NCBI RefSeq assembly: GCF_024362695.1
Contig: NC_065410.1
Location: 2,042,001-2,106,000 of the forward strand
Source: Pectinophora gossypiella
Lineage: Eukaryota > Arthropoda > Insecta > Lepidoptera > Gelechiidae
DNA: 64,000 bases
Direction: 5' to 3'
Both the position numbers and the translations under genes were made by a program. This document shows, piece after piece, positions 51,638-62,510 of the stretch. Below the pieces are notes generated by a model that was not told the origin of the DNA, ran no database searches, and saw only the letters and a list, made by a program, of their open reading frames with translations. Each line of letters opens with the position of its first letter. The stretch's first letter is position 1.

Positions 51638-52018
51638 ATGGATATCTTTAGTATTCATCTACGGATGAATACGAGCTTATACTTGGAAGAGTTACAATCA
51701 AAAATTCAACAACTGGAACAAAAACTGGAAATAGCAGAGAATGAAATTGAGAATTTGGTATCTGAAAACTATGCACATATAAAGAAAAATTCTGACTATG
51801 AACTAAAAATTAAACAGCTAACGCAAATATGTAACCAAGCCAAAGCGCGTCTAAGAAAAAACTTCAGACCCTTAGGCTAACAACCAACCAATTGTTCCAC
51901 CTATGATATGGATTACCACGAAAGCGAAATTAGCGCCAACCACCACCGAGAGTGTAAGCAAAAATCAGTGCAACGTTAACATTCAGACAAATCGCACTTA
52001 TAGTAATTATATTTAAGT
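51638..52018 (+). pseudogene. Coiled-coil ORF, probably a LINE ORF1 fragment
   Basis: A 243-nt frame from ATG 51638 encodes a strongly heptad-like helix (LEELQSKIQQLEQKLEIAEN, then IENLVSENY and LKIKQLTQIC). After its stop at 51878, the +1 frame stays open another 45 codons or so, with NNQPIVPPMIWITT, to TAA near 52018. This indicates one frameshift in a longer ORF. From memory, the style (coiled coil followed by a linker) resembles the part of CR1-like ORF1 that precedes an esterase domain such as that at 31.9 kb. No direct overlap exists to prove relation. Confidence 0.4.
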
Positions 52019-52149
52019 ACCTACATAAGGTTAGATAAAATTAGATTTAATAAAAATAAAATAAATAGGTAAAAAGTAAATAAGTAAAAATGTAGTGTAT
52101 GAATTTAGATATTCCAAAGATAGCAGTAAATCTCCATGGTAAGTATAGG

Positions 52150-52384
52150 GAAAGGGGAATTGTTTTACTCCAAATTTAACGTGTGCATGTCAAGAGCAGT
52201 AAAGAATAAATCAAAACTACTGGATCGATTTTAATTATTTTTGTGTGAGTGACATAGGCTATATATTTTATACCCATGCAAAGCCGGAGCGGGCGGCTAT
52301 GTTTTTATATACAACGTTCACAGTTTTTCTGTAGTGTATTTAGTATCAGCATTGCACCCGAGCGAAACCGGGGCGGGTCGCTAG
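52150..52384 (+). mobile_element. Helitron 3' end fragment, plus strand
   Basis: CTACTGGATCGATTTTAATT, GTGAGTGACATAGGCTATAT and two copies of a CCGGAGCGGGCGG / CCGGGGCGGGTCG hairpin arm lead to GCTAG at 52380-52384, directly before T. This terminal sequence type is very common in Lepidoptera. The 5' end was not found; the limit given is where family-like sequence starts. Orientation is opposite to the autonomous element. Confidence 0.7.
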
Positions 52385-52426
52385 TGGTATATAAAATAAA
52401 AAACTTATGAAATACTGACATAAGTC

Positions 52427-52590
52427 GTTAAGCCGTTGGTCCCGGCTATTAGCCGTAAAAACACCTTCACCAACCCGCAGTGGAGCAGCGTGGTGGAGTA
52501 TGCTCCATACCCTCTCCGGTTGATTGAGAGGAGGCCTGTGCCCAACAGTGGGACGTATATAGGCTATTTATGTTTATGTTATGTTATGGA
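52427..52590 (+). repeat. SINE B variant, 3' part
   Basis: GTTAAGCCGTTGGTCCCGGC, then GTGGAGCAGCGTGGTGGAGT, GGCCTGTGCCCAACAGTGGG and an ATGTTATGTTATG tail, the same 3' half as 22769-23095. Confidence 0.7.
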
Positions 52591-52654
52591 ATACTGAAAC
52601 TATGAGCTTATGATTATCAAATATCATTCTAAGCAACTTTCTCGAAAAAATACA

Positions 52655-52805
52655 TACTTAAGAGTACGCCTATTTCCCGTTGGGATAGGCAGAGACCACG
52701 CAATTCCATTTACTACTATCCTGACACATCACTTTGCTTCGACCACTCTTATCAAAGTCTTAATGCACGTTCGCCGGTTCCCAGTACTCTTGACCGTGGC
52801 TTTTC
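52655..52805 (-). repeat. LINE C-terminal tail fragment
   Basis: Inverse of 18085-18235, diverged: GCCTATTTCCCGTTGGGATA, CACGCAATTCCATTTACTAC and GTTCGCCGGTTCCC. Confidence 0.5.
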
Positions 52806-53814
52806 TTTAAATATCCTGGAATTAATCGAGGTATGTACTACCTAGGCCGTCCTCTTCCGATTCTACTAATTATACTACTAAATAAATCTTGTCCATGTCC
52901 AAAATATCTAAGCATTCTTTTATCAATTCTCTTCACTATACATTTTCTTTCACAACAGTCCCTTATCACGCTATTTTATCATTCAAAGTCATTTCACTCA
53001 TACTTCTCAATGTTGTCATTAGTAACCTTTTGACAGTTTTAATAAAAGATTAAGCAAATAATTACAAAATTGTAACATAAATATTTAATTGAGGTAATAA
53101 ACTAACTTTAAGTCCAATTTCATTCATATTCTCTCTCGTAATCTGTTTTCTGCCTACCCCAATGGGAAATAGGCGAGATATTATGTAGGTATGCAATGCA
53201 GCACTCTATTTAGGAATATTTCGAAAATTTAATATAAAATAACAGTAAAACGTAATACCACAGTTTTTGTTCTTATTTTAATCTTGTTGCATCATAGTGT
53301 GAGATTATTTCAGACTAATATAAGTGAAGTATGTATATTTGTCAAAATATAAAAAAAAACCAGGCAAGTGCGATTTGGAATCGCGCACCTAAGGTTCCGT
53401 CCACAGATGTGATCAGTAAAAGAAAATTCTGATGGCGAAATCTAAGATATAATAATACGATTGAGTTGAACATCTCTCATCATCATCATCATCACACATC
53501 AAAAATAAAGAATAATATAATACCTTAGAATGGTCTGTCTCGTACTTATGCATTAGACGTGTAGGTATCTATACTACATACTTAATACTTACATACACAG
53601 AATTTTCCTTTATTAACCTTTACTGTGGACGGAACCTTAGGTACATATAACACATTAAATATAGTATAACATAGTATATATACCTACATTATTTTTTTAC
53701 TATATCAGGGTTGTGGAGATATGGTATTTTTATGCACTCATTGCATTCGGCGTTTTCCATATCTTTAGACAGCTGTAAAGTTGTTACTTTATTTTGCTTA
53801 TTACTTTATAGCTC
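52806..53814. other. No supported gene
   Basis: AT-rich. A (CAT)n run is at about 53478-53492. A repeat scrap with CTGCCTACCCCAATGGGAAA is at about 53150. No gene-like frame. Confidence 0.4.
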
Positions 53815-53962
53815 ATCATCATCATCAGCCCATTAACGTCCCCACTGCTGGGGTACGGGCCTTCCCTATGGATGGGTAGGGAGATCGGGCCTTAAACCAT
53901 CACGCGGGCCCAGTGCGGATTGATGGTTATTAACGACTTGCTAATGCAGCCGGGACCTTTTT
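53815..53962 (-). repeat. SINE C 3' part
   Basis: ATCATCATCAGCCCATTAAC, GGGCCTTCCCTATGGATGGG and CACGCGGGCCCAGTGCGGAT match the start of the 10537-10835 block. The tRNA-like head is missing. Confidence 0.7.
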
Positions 53963-54953
53963 TTTGAAGTTGATTAAAAAAAGGTTTGTTTGTGGTCTAC
54001 CTAGGTGAACTGACAAGGTGTACCAAAACCAACACAGGGTTTCCTTCAGTCCCTACCACATGGTCATCAAGATATATAACCATATTCAAAATATAGACAA
54101 ACCTACATTCACTCTTTGACAGTAATTTAAGTGTCTTGTAAGTAGACAAATGTTATTATACCTAGCATTCAATTTTTTTTTCAGATAAACTAAATATTTC
54201 AAAGCTTCAATATCTCTATATTAGGTACTTACTTAATAACTTGTTTGATATAATTTTGGTATTATAAATAGCTGTCAAATAATTAAGTAGGTAACTTTGT
54301 AATAATTTTGTTACCTAATTACTTATTTCTATAATTCTTAGTTAGATAGTTAATATTTAACCATCATTATCACATATTTAGTTGACTTTTTCACGATTTT
54401 AGAGAAAGGTTTAACTTTTCACTCAGAATATTAAGAGAGTGACTGCTATAGCATAAAATAAGTAATAATACTACGGTCATAGGTTAACTTATGTGTGTAT
54501 TATAATTTGTTACAGACCTACTTATTACTTACAGGTCATCTAATGAGTAATGTTACTGTTGTGCTGCAACATGGGTTGCTGTCAAACCTGAATCACTCCG
54601 ATTGTTATAATTCAAAAAGGATTCACTCTTATTATTATTATATTTATTTTCTACAGTCTTATGACTTCTCTGACCATCTAAATTTATCATAGGTTAACTA
54701 ACTTACTTCATATAGGTACCTACCTACTTAAATATTCTAAAATATGAATAGTAATTACCTATCGCCTATTCTAGTCACACAGCATAAGTAGGGGCAATGC
54801 AATTGATTTAAGTAGAGACCTAGGTACCTAATACCTGTTATTAAGTAAAGTTTTTTCCACGGCTGATGTCAAGCGGCTGGCTATTTTAGACATAATGATC
54901 AATCGATCGTTTCGTAAAATGGATTTAACATAAAAAATATAAAAAATACTTAC
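53963..54953. other. No supported gene; possible intron
   Basis: AT-rich with many GGTACCTA/TAGGTA-like words. It lies between the candidate exon at 54954 and the Helitron coding region, and would be intronic if the two are joined. Confidence 0.4.
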
Positions 54954-55065
54954 CGGCACCGACGCAGATCGCAGCAGTCTCGTCATAGAGGCCCTGCTGC
55001 TCGTCGTCGACGCGACGGCGAAGCATTGTAGAGCACGATGGAATCTCAACGCTTGAACGCTTCAT
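54954..55065 (-). CDS. Candidate first coding exon upstream of the Helitron
   Basis: On the minus strand a GTTTACAG acceptor directly precedes ATG at 55065. The 112-nt exon encodes 37 residues (MKRSSVEIPSCSTML ... YDETAAICVGA) plus one base and ends at a consensus donor, GCCG|GTAAGTATT. It is GC-richer than its surroundings. Its end phase (1) fits the acceptor at 51018, where GT completes a Gly codon and runs into THQGS and the predicted catalytic Cys. It may be the Helitron's own leader exon, a captured host exon, or the start of an unrelated host gene. The peptide is not recognised. Confidence 0.45.
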
Positions 55066-55152
55066 CTGTAAACAAACCACTTCTATACTATTTGTGTTTA
55101 TCTAATAGACAATAAAATAAGAATTATAGCTTTTAAGTGGATAGGTACTTAC

Positions 55153-55199
55153 CTTTTAACGTTCTCACTTTCATTATGTGAAAAAGAGAAAATCAGTAC
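55153..55199 (-). other. Candidate small 5' exon
   Basis: TAACTTTCTGTAG acceptor, 47 nt, then TTAAAAG|GTAAGTACC donor on the minus strand. It contains an ATG whose frame, if spliced to 55065, ends after 13 codons, so it would act as a 5' UTR exon with a short upstream frame, or be skipped. Confidence 0.35.
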
Positions 55200-55344
55200 C
55201 TACAGAAAGTTAAAGATCTTACAATTATAATACCTAATTATGTTTATATGGCTAACTTTTTTACGATTTCAAAGATTAGTACCTTATTATATACCTAAAT
55301 ATTTATAAATAATTGTTAAATTATTAATAACAAAATCGACTTAC

Positions 55345-55402
55345 CTTTGGAAATCTTGAAATACAAGTGAAAGAAAAGACGCTTGTCACTTTTTCGCGCC
55401 AA
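55345..55402 (-). promoter_or_regulatory. Candidate promoter/5' exon with an E2F-type site
   Basis: TTTTTCGCGCCAA (55390-55402) is a close match to the E2F/DP consensus. About 45 nt downstream on the minus strand is a donor, TCCAAAG|GTAAGTCG (exon end 55345). Together with exons at 55199-55153 and 55065-54954, this looks like the 5' part of a spliced minus-strand gene. Confidence 0.35.
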
Positions 55403-56129
55403 CGGTTTGGGTACGAATTAACTTTTTTTTTCCATGAGACTAACAAAGAAATTCTGCCAAAACAGATTCAAACAGCCAATATCGAAAAATATTGAGATAC
55501 TTTTTTACGTCAGTTGGACGCATAGATATCGATGGAATTAATAAATAAGCAATATAAAATCTAATTGTTTTTTTGTCACATCAGTACCATTTAACTTTAT
55601 AAATTAAATAAGCAACAATGATTGAGTATTTTCATTCATTTTTCCGTGGGTTTTTGGCGGGAAAGTTGCTTTTTTCATTGAATAATCTTTTTTTTTCTTA
55701 TTTTGTCACCACTTGCATAAGTAGGTCTGGGGGGCTGCCGTTCCTTCATTTCATCAGTCGGATGTTTTGAATAATCTAAATATTTAATACGAAGTGAACA
55801 TTGAACATTCTTATCACAATGAGGGACATTCTTGGCTACGTTCCCGAAAAAAATATAGATAACGCTGTGTATCCATGGATGGTGGCGCAAAGCAACCTTG
55901 TTAGTAATTTGAGTTTAAGGCCCCAGGAAATTAGATTCACCCCGGGTGAGACCGCGCTATTATAATAGAAGATGAAGCTGTAGGTATGGCATAAATAATA
56001 CCTTTGCGTAACCTGTTGATAAGACATAACAACAGTAGAAACTGTATGGCTGTGTACCATTGCCTTCCGATTTAAGAAAATTAAAATACGTTTACCTATT
56101 TTTAACGAATTTAACGTAGGCTTTTTAGC
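55403..56129. other. No supported gene
   Basis: Minus-strand frames at 55675-56162 are without motifs and partly lie in the duplicated segment that follows. GCGGGAAA words recur (55657, 56126). Confidence 0.4.
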
Positions 56130-57010
56130 GGGAAACGGAAACGGGACAGTTGCTTTCTTCATCGAATAATCTAAATAATTACGAAGTGGTGTTTTGTGGT
56201 TAATGATCGCATTAAGTTAGTCGGAAGACATTCGCGAGTGTTATGATATCGGAGTATTCAATAAACAAAGTGTATCTGCCTATTTTCGCTTCGTGCCAGG
56301 AAGCCGCTTCATAACTCGAAAGTTTATGCGGACTTTTGAGTTAATTCGTTTGGGGTTCAGAGTAGGAGTCTACTCCGAGGGTGGGGGCTTAGGTTTCATC
56401 ATCATCACCTTTCATCATTTCATTAATCATCAAGAAAAAAAATACGTAAGACATGGCTGTATGGGCATAGTCCCCTTTGCCTTACCCTTTGGGGAAAACC
56501 AAAAAAAAAAGAGAATTTAACGTAGTACATTTGGCTGTATGGGTTATGTTCCCTTTGCCTGTTCTATGGACAAAATAACAAAAAAATAATTATATATTTA
56601 TTTTATTTTTTTAGACTTTTTGGCTGGAATGGACAGTTGCTTTCTTCATTGAATAATCTTAAATCTAAATAATTAATACGAAGTGGTGTTTTGTGGTTAA
56701 TGACCGCATTAAGTTAGTCGGAAAACATTAGCGACAGTGTTATTATATCGGAATATTCATTAAACAAAGTGTATCTATTTATTTTCGCTTCGTGCCAACA
56801 AGCCGCTTCATAACTTCAAAGTTTATGCGGACTTTTGAGTTAATTCGTTTAGGGTTCCTGAGTAGGAGTCTGCTCCGAGGGTGGGGGCTTAGGTTTCATC
56901 ATTCATCGTCATCACCTTTTATAATTTCATTAATCATCAAGAAAAAAAAAATGTAAGACATGGCTGTATGGGCATAGTTTCCTTTGCCTTACCCTTCGGG
57001 GAAAACAAAA
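56130..57010 (+). repeat. Direct duplication of about 370 bp
   Basis: 56148-56510 and 56632-57010 are close copies: GACAGTTGCTTTCTTCAT, TTACGAAGTGGTGTTTTGTG, GGAGTCTRCTCCGAGGGTGG and GACATGGCTGTATGGGCATA appear in the same order, 484-492 bp apart. About 110 bp between them is not part of the match apart from a TTTGGCTGTATGGG piece. No coding sequence. Confidence 0.8.
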
Positions 57011-57552
57011 AATATATTTTTTTGTCTCGGTCGTGTCTCGGTGAACATTTGAACAATTGGTGAAGTTCTATTGTATTGATATTTTCCTGTGCTACTTTTT
57101 TCCTACCTACTTTATTAGAATTTGTAACTTACAAGTTCATCGAGTCGAGCCCTACTTCCCCGTTTTTGCGTGGATATTCAACTGGTAAAACTTCCAGAAC
57201 CATTATGTGTTTTGGATAAAGCCGAAATGATAAAAAGTTTGTGGATAATGTTCGTTGATAAATTGCAATGTAAGTAATATACAATCGAATGACACTGTTA
57301 TTATAAAGTTATTTATTTATAGGTGTTAGATGCTGATCGACTTTGTGTGTAACTCATACTAAGAGATGCAAGTAACAATAACAAGTCTCCTGATGAATGT
57401 TCCAGTCCGAGAGTTGGAAGCAATGTGTCTGTATAAGATGTGAAATATCTTTGGGAAGGCATACAAGAAGACAAAATCACAGGCCATAAGCTTGAAAGAA
57501 ATGAAGAGTGACATTATATAGAAAAACAAAAATATCTCCGTGACAGGTAATA
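57011..57552. other. Possible exon, otherwise empty
   Basis: 57135-57266 on the plus strand is open in one frame (LPRFCVDIQLVKLPEPLCVL ...) and ends at GCAAT|GTAAGTAA, a good donor. A pyrimidine-rich TTTATTAG lies at 57107-57116 upstream, but the frame has a TAA just after it. Support is weak. A minus frame at 57359-57679 overlaps the MITE below. Confidence 0.25.
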
Positions 57553-57742
57553 GGGTGAATATCAAAATGTGCCAAGTTTGGTGGCGAACTTTCATATTAT
57601 TTTTTCGTGAAAAATTGGGTTCCGACATGATAAAGGATCCAAAAGGAGGAGGAGGATCCTTTTTCAAGTCGGAACCCAATTTTTAAAGAAAAACAAAATA
57701 TAAAAGTTTGCCACCAAACATGGCACATTTTGATATTCACCC
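57553..57742. mobile_element. Near-palindromic MITE with AATA duplication
   Basis: A 190-bp element with arms of about 88 bp, beginning GGGTGAATATCAAAATGTGC, and a loop of about 14 bp (AAAAGGAGGAGGA). AATA flanks both ends (57549-57552, 57743-57746). The arms differ at only a handful of positions, so the copy is young or actively converted. Confidence 0.75.
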
Positions 57743-58363
57743 AATAAAGTATTAAGGATTATAATTTACATTGTGTAAGAGCTATTTAAAAGGTTTTATG
57801 TGTTTCAATCATAATGGGGGACTTTCCAATCGGTGTTCCCCAAAAACACAATAGATGGTATTGTTAAGTTTCTTCGTTTAAACTTCTAACTTCATGGATA
57901 ATAGACATATGCATCTTTTATCTTTGTTTTTGGGTATAAATGATGATGGTATATTATGATGATACAACTTCCACCTATTATTATTCTGATCAAAATAAGA
58001 GAAGCAATATAGGTAGCAATGTCATTCTATACATAATGTGATCCTAATATCAAGAAACAATTAGTTTTATATTATATGATGATTCCATCATTACATTACA
58101 TTTTTGAATAATTATGTACCCCAGCAATGAGAAAATAGGTAATTATCAGGTTAAAAGTGAACAACGCCATCTATCATGTGTTTGGGGAATGTCGATTAGA
58201 AAGACCCTCATTGTTATAAGGCAACTTAAGTTGGCATATTTTAATTTCATCCCTACAGATTTAATAATATTGTTATAATCAGGCATGTTGTGTAAAATAT
58301 ATTATTGTACATGGGACATCAAAACTACAATTATTTTTTAAGAACATTCATATTTGCTTTCAG
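57743..58363. other. No supported gene
   Basis: AT-rich. GGGGGACTTTCCAATCGG at about 57816 and GAGGGACTTTCCAGACTA at about 59300 share an arrangement with later CAACGCCATCTATCATGTG / CAGCTCCATCTGTA words, so a diverged dispersed repeat is likely. Confidence 0.4.
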
Positions 58364-58480
58364 ATTCCTGATGGATGCTCATGTATGCGTTGTTTGCAGG
58401 ATGAGCTCACCTCAAAAGTATTAATATCTAGTGAACATAAGAGCTGTGTTAAGTGTGCCGTTCTGTTGCATTGTATGTAG
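58364..58480 (+). CDS. Candidate Cys-rich terminal exon
   Basis: A strong acceptor (ATTTGCTTTCAG) is followed by 38 codons to TAG at 58478-58480 in phase 0. The peptide has CSCMRC and CVKC, seven Cys in all, suggesting a metal-binding tail. No upstream exon with a matching phase was found (the 57135-57266 candidate ends in phase 1), and no nearby AATAAA is present. Chance is a real alternative. Confidence 0.25.
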   Translation: MPDGCSCMRCLQDELTSKVLISSEHKSCVKCAVLLHCM

Positions 58481-58664
58481 TTAGTAGCTATTTATGTTCA
58501 TAAATGTTGTTAAACTACGAGCTTAAATCACTTTATAATTTATATTATCATATCATTAAATAGTTAAATAAGCTAGTTAGGCACATAACCCATATATTTT
58601 AATGTTATTGTCAAGTTTATTCTATACCTACTTACTAATATGTTACCATATTAAGTTCCCTGAC

Positions 58665-58885
58665 ATGATTTATGTAATGACTATGTACTAACATCAGTAA
58701 GTAGTAACTGGGACCAGCAGCTTAACATGCCATTCGAAGCATAGATTATCTTACTTCAGGCAATCGGTTGATCAGCCAGCCATCTCCTAACCAAACTGGG
58801 GATCACAAAGTAATTTTTGGGGAGTTGAACCGAGGACCTCCAGATGTGTTGACCCAACAGTCAGCCACTGGACCATGGAGGCCGA
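58665..58885 (-). repeat. SINE B, degraded, minus strand
   Basis: Inverse of SINE B: CTGACATGATTTATGTAATG, ACCAGCAGCTTAACATGCC, CTAACCAAACTGGGGATCAC and the head CCACTGGACCATGGAGGCC. The tail beyond the first landmark is missing. Confidence 0.65.
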
Positions 58886-59649
58886 GAGTACTTGGTTAAG
58901 TTGCTGTTTTATTTCAACTATTTAATTAAATGTAGAGATATTTTGTGTGGTTGCACCTACTTATGATATTTTAAATATAATATATAATAAAACAACTTAT
59001 TTCTAAAAATATATCTTTCATTGTCTTTTAATAAAATTGTTTCATTTTAAAATTATTTTGAAAAATATAAATAGTAATCACATAGTTTACCACCACTTCA
59101 ACTGATAAGATCTCACAATCAGTGTTTTGTTGTAAGTATCAAAATTGTTAGTTGCATTTTAATGTAGGTACCTATATACCTACCTACTGACAGTGAACTT
59201 ATGACCTTTTGAGACCAGATTTCCACATCAAACATCCTTTGGTAGTCTTTATTGGCTTAAATACAAGACAAATATTATTACAAAATCTATAGGTACCAAT
59301 GAGGGACTTTCCAGACTACTTTTCCCAAACAAAGATAGATGGCTCTGTACAGATGTGTGATCGTTTAACCTTCTAATTTTACGGATAATTTATATACTGC
59401 CATTGCATTATAATATATTTGAATAATTATTTATTCGAGTAATGAGAAAATAGGTATTTACGTATTTATCACGTTAAATCTGGACAGCTCCATCTGTATT
59501 TTTTTTTGAGGAAATAGCCTGGAATGTCATCTATTAGTATTTTATAAAATATGTCTATTACCTACCTACCTACTTAGTTACTAAATATGCAAGAGTAGGT
59601 AACATGTGTTGTTGGTGCTGATTCCAGTACACACTATCGAAGTTTATTT
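58886..59649. other. No supported gene
   Basis: AT-rich with repeated GGTACCTA/TACCTACC words. No frame of note. Confidence 0.4.
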
Positions 59650-59715
59650 GAAGTTATACCTGTCATTTTCTTATCAACCGAAAAGGAAAGGGACGGATGA
59701 TTGAAAACTGTAACT
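59650..59715. mobile_element. Fragment of the long-TIR foldback MITE
   Basis: AAGTTATACCTGTCATTTTC and CGAAAAGGAAAGGGACGGAT, left arm only. Confidence 0.6.
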
Positions 59716-59842
59716 GGGTACCTTCACACGACTTATTTAAACTATGATAATCGCTAATTACAGTACCCAATGCACCTAGAGCGAGGCGTCAAAGTCACGT
59801 CGAGATTGGGATAATCGACGCTATTACCTACAGTAGCTCGTG

Positions 59843-59896
59843 ATTACCATGGTTACTCCCTACCAACTCGCTTGAGATCGTGGTTACCATGGTTAC
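59843..59896. promoter_or_regulatory. Two X-box-like palindromic sites
   Basis: ATTACCATGGTTAC (59843-59856) and GTTACCATGGTTAC (59883-59896), 40 bp apart, resemble the X-box bound by RFX factors (GTNRCC, short spacer, RGYAAC), with one mismatch in the second half site. No gene is linked, so function is speculative. Confidence 0.25.
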
Positions 59897-62399
59897 GAAC
59901 TACACGACCCTGATCGACAAGCCCGTGACCTTGACGCGCTTGGCGCGATAAAATTTGATCAAGATTTAGTTAGGTCTCGTGAAAACAAAAAAGATCCAGG
60001 TGCGATAGGTTTGCGAGGCCGTAGGGTGTCTCCCTGATGCGGAGCAGTTTTCGAAGATCGAGCAGTATTTCAATACTCAACATCACGTTCCGATCAAATC
60101 CCTCATACATACGTTTTACCCCTGAGGAATTTTCTGGAAAAACAACAATTTTCTGGAATTTTGTATGGCGACCGTTTTGTTTTTCCGCCATTTTGTTCTT
60201 TTTTTACCGGCGATAGAATTTGACCAAGATTTAAATAGGTTTCGTAAAAAAAGAATCGTTCCAGGTGCGATAGTTTTGCCAGACTGTAGGGTGTCTCCCT
60301 AATGCGAAGCAGTTTTTCAAGATCGAAAAAGGTTTCCATACTCAACATGATGATCCGATCAAACCCCTCATACATCATATTACCCCCGAGGCATTTTCGG
60401 GAAAAACGAAAATTTTGTATGGCGACCATCTTGTTTTTTTTTACCGGCAATTAATTTTGACCAAGATTTAAATACGTCTTGCGAAAAATTATTGATCCAG
60501 ATTTTATAGTTTTGCTAGGCCGTGAGGTGTCTCACTGATGCGGAGCAGTTTTTGAAAACCTGGAAGTATATCCGTACTTTAGATGACGTTCCGATCAAAA
60601 CCTTCATACATAATTTTTATCCCTGAGGCATTTTCAGGAAAAACGAAAAATTTGTATTGCGGCCATCTTGTTTTTCGGCCATTTAGATTTATTTTCAACG
60701 GTGATTGGATTTGACCAAGATTTAAGTACGTATAGTGGAAAAATAAATGTCTCAAGAGCGATAGTTATGCCAGGCCATGCCGCCCTGATGCGGAGCAGTT
60801 TTCAAAGATCGAGAAGTATTTTTATACTCGACATGACGTTCCGATTACACCCCCATACACAGTTTTTACCACCGAGACATTTTCTGGAAAAACAAAATTT
60901 TGTATGGCGGCCATCTTGTTTTTCCGCCATTTTGTTTTTTTTTCACTGGCGATAAAATTTGACCAAGACTTTAATAGGCTTCGTGAAAACAAAAAAGTTC
61001 CAGGTGCGATAGTTTCGCCAGGCCGTAAGGTGTCTCCCTGATGCGGAGCAGCTTTCGAAGATCGAAAAGTATTTCCATACTCAATATAATGTTTCGATCA
61101 CATTCCTCATACATCATTTTTACCCCCGAGGCATTTTCGGGAAAAACTAAAAATTTTGTATGGCGGCCATCTTGTTTTTCCGCCATTTTGGTTTTTTTTT
61201 GACCAAGATTTAAATATGTTTCGCGAACGAAAAATTACTCCAGGTTTTATAGTTTTGCCAGGCCATAGGGTGTCTCCCTGATGCGGAGCAGTTTTTCAAG
61301 ATCGAACAGTTTTTCCATACTCAGCTTGACGTTTCGATCACACCTCTCATACATCGTTTTTACCTCCGAGACATTTTCTGGAAAAACGAAATTTTGTATG
61401 GCAGCCATCTTGTTTTTCGGCCATTTTGTTTTTTTTTTCACCGTCGATAAAATTTGACCAAGATTTTATTAGGTTTGGTGAAAAAAGAATCGTTCCAGGT
61501 GCGATAGTTTGCCCAGGCCGTAGGGTGCCGCCCTGATGCGGAGCAGTTTTTGAAGGTCGGGAAGTATTTCCATACTCAATATGACATTTTGATCTCATCC
61601 CTCTTACATCACATTCACCCCGAGGCATTTTCGAGAAAAAACGAAAATTTTGTATGGCGGCCATCTTGTTTTTCGGCCATTTTGCTTTTTTTTCACTGGC
61701 GATAAAATTTGACCAAGACTTTAATAGGCTTCGTGAAAACAAAAAAGTTCCAGGTGCGATAGTTTCGCCAAGCTGTAGGGTGTCTCCCTGATGCGGAGCA
61801 GCTTTCGAAGATCGAAAAGTATTTCCATACTCAACATGATGTTTCGATCACATTCCTCATACATCATTTTTACCCCCGAGGCATTTTCAGGAAAAACGAA
61901 AATTTTGTATGGCGGCCATCTTGTTTTTCCGCCATTTTGGTTTTTTTTCAGCGGGGATTGGATTTGACCAAGATTTAAATATGTTTCGCGAAAGAAAAAT
62001 TGCTCCAGGTTTTATAGTTTTGCCAGGCCGTAGGGTGTCTCCCTGATGCGGAGCAGATTTTGAATATAGAGAAGTGTTTTCATACTCCACAAGACGTTCT
62101 GATCACACCTCTATACATAATTTTTAGCCCCGAGACATTTTCTGGAAAAACAAAATTTTGTATGGCGGCCATCTTGTTTTTCGGCCATTTTAGTTTTTTT
62201 TCACCGGGGATTGGATTTGACCAAGATTTAAATAGGTTTCGTGAAAAAATAATCATTCCAGGTGCGATAGTTGCGCCAGGCCGTAGGGTGTCTCCCTGAT
62301 GCGGAGCAGTTTTCCAAGATCTGGAAGTTTTCCCATACTCACCGGGAGGTCCCGATCACTTTTCTCATACATTATTTTTACCCCCCGACGCTCCTTCTG

Positions 62400-62510
62400 G
62401 GAGAACAATTATGTCAGTGAGTGAGTGAGTCAGTGGGTTTGCAGCTATATATAATATAATAACTAGATGTCGCGTGGTTCGCTCGCAGCAAGCTGCTCGC
62501 GTGTCTTGTA
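62400..62510 (-). mobile_element. Helitron 3' end within the satellite, copy 1
   Basis: On the minus strand: GCGAGCAGCTTGCTGCGAGC hairpin, then GAACCACGCGACATCTAG before T (CTAG at 62463-62466). It lies next to (GTCA/GTGA)n and GGGTTTGCAGCTATATA, and is similar in type to the end at 36386. Confidence 0.55.

Noticed and set aside
57135..58480. Two-exon plus-strand gene joining 57135-57266 to 58364-58480
   Set aside because: The donor phase (1) leads to an immediate stop in the second segment; only separate, weak candidates are reported.
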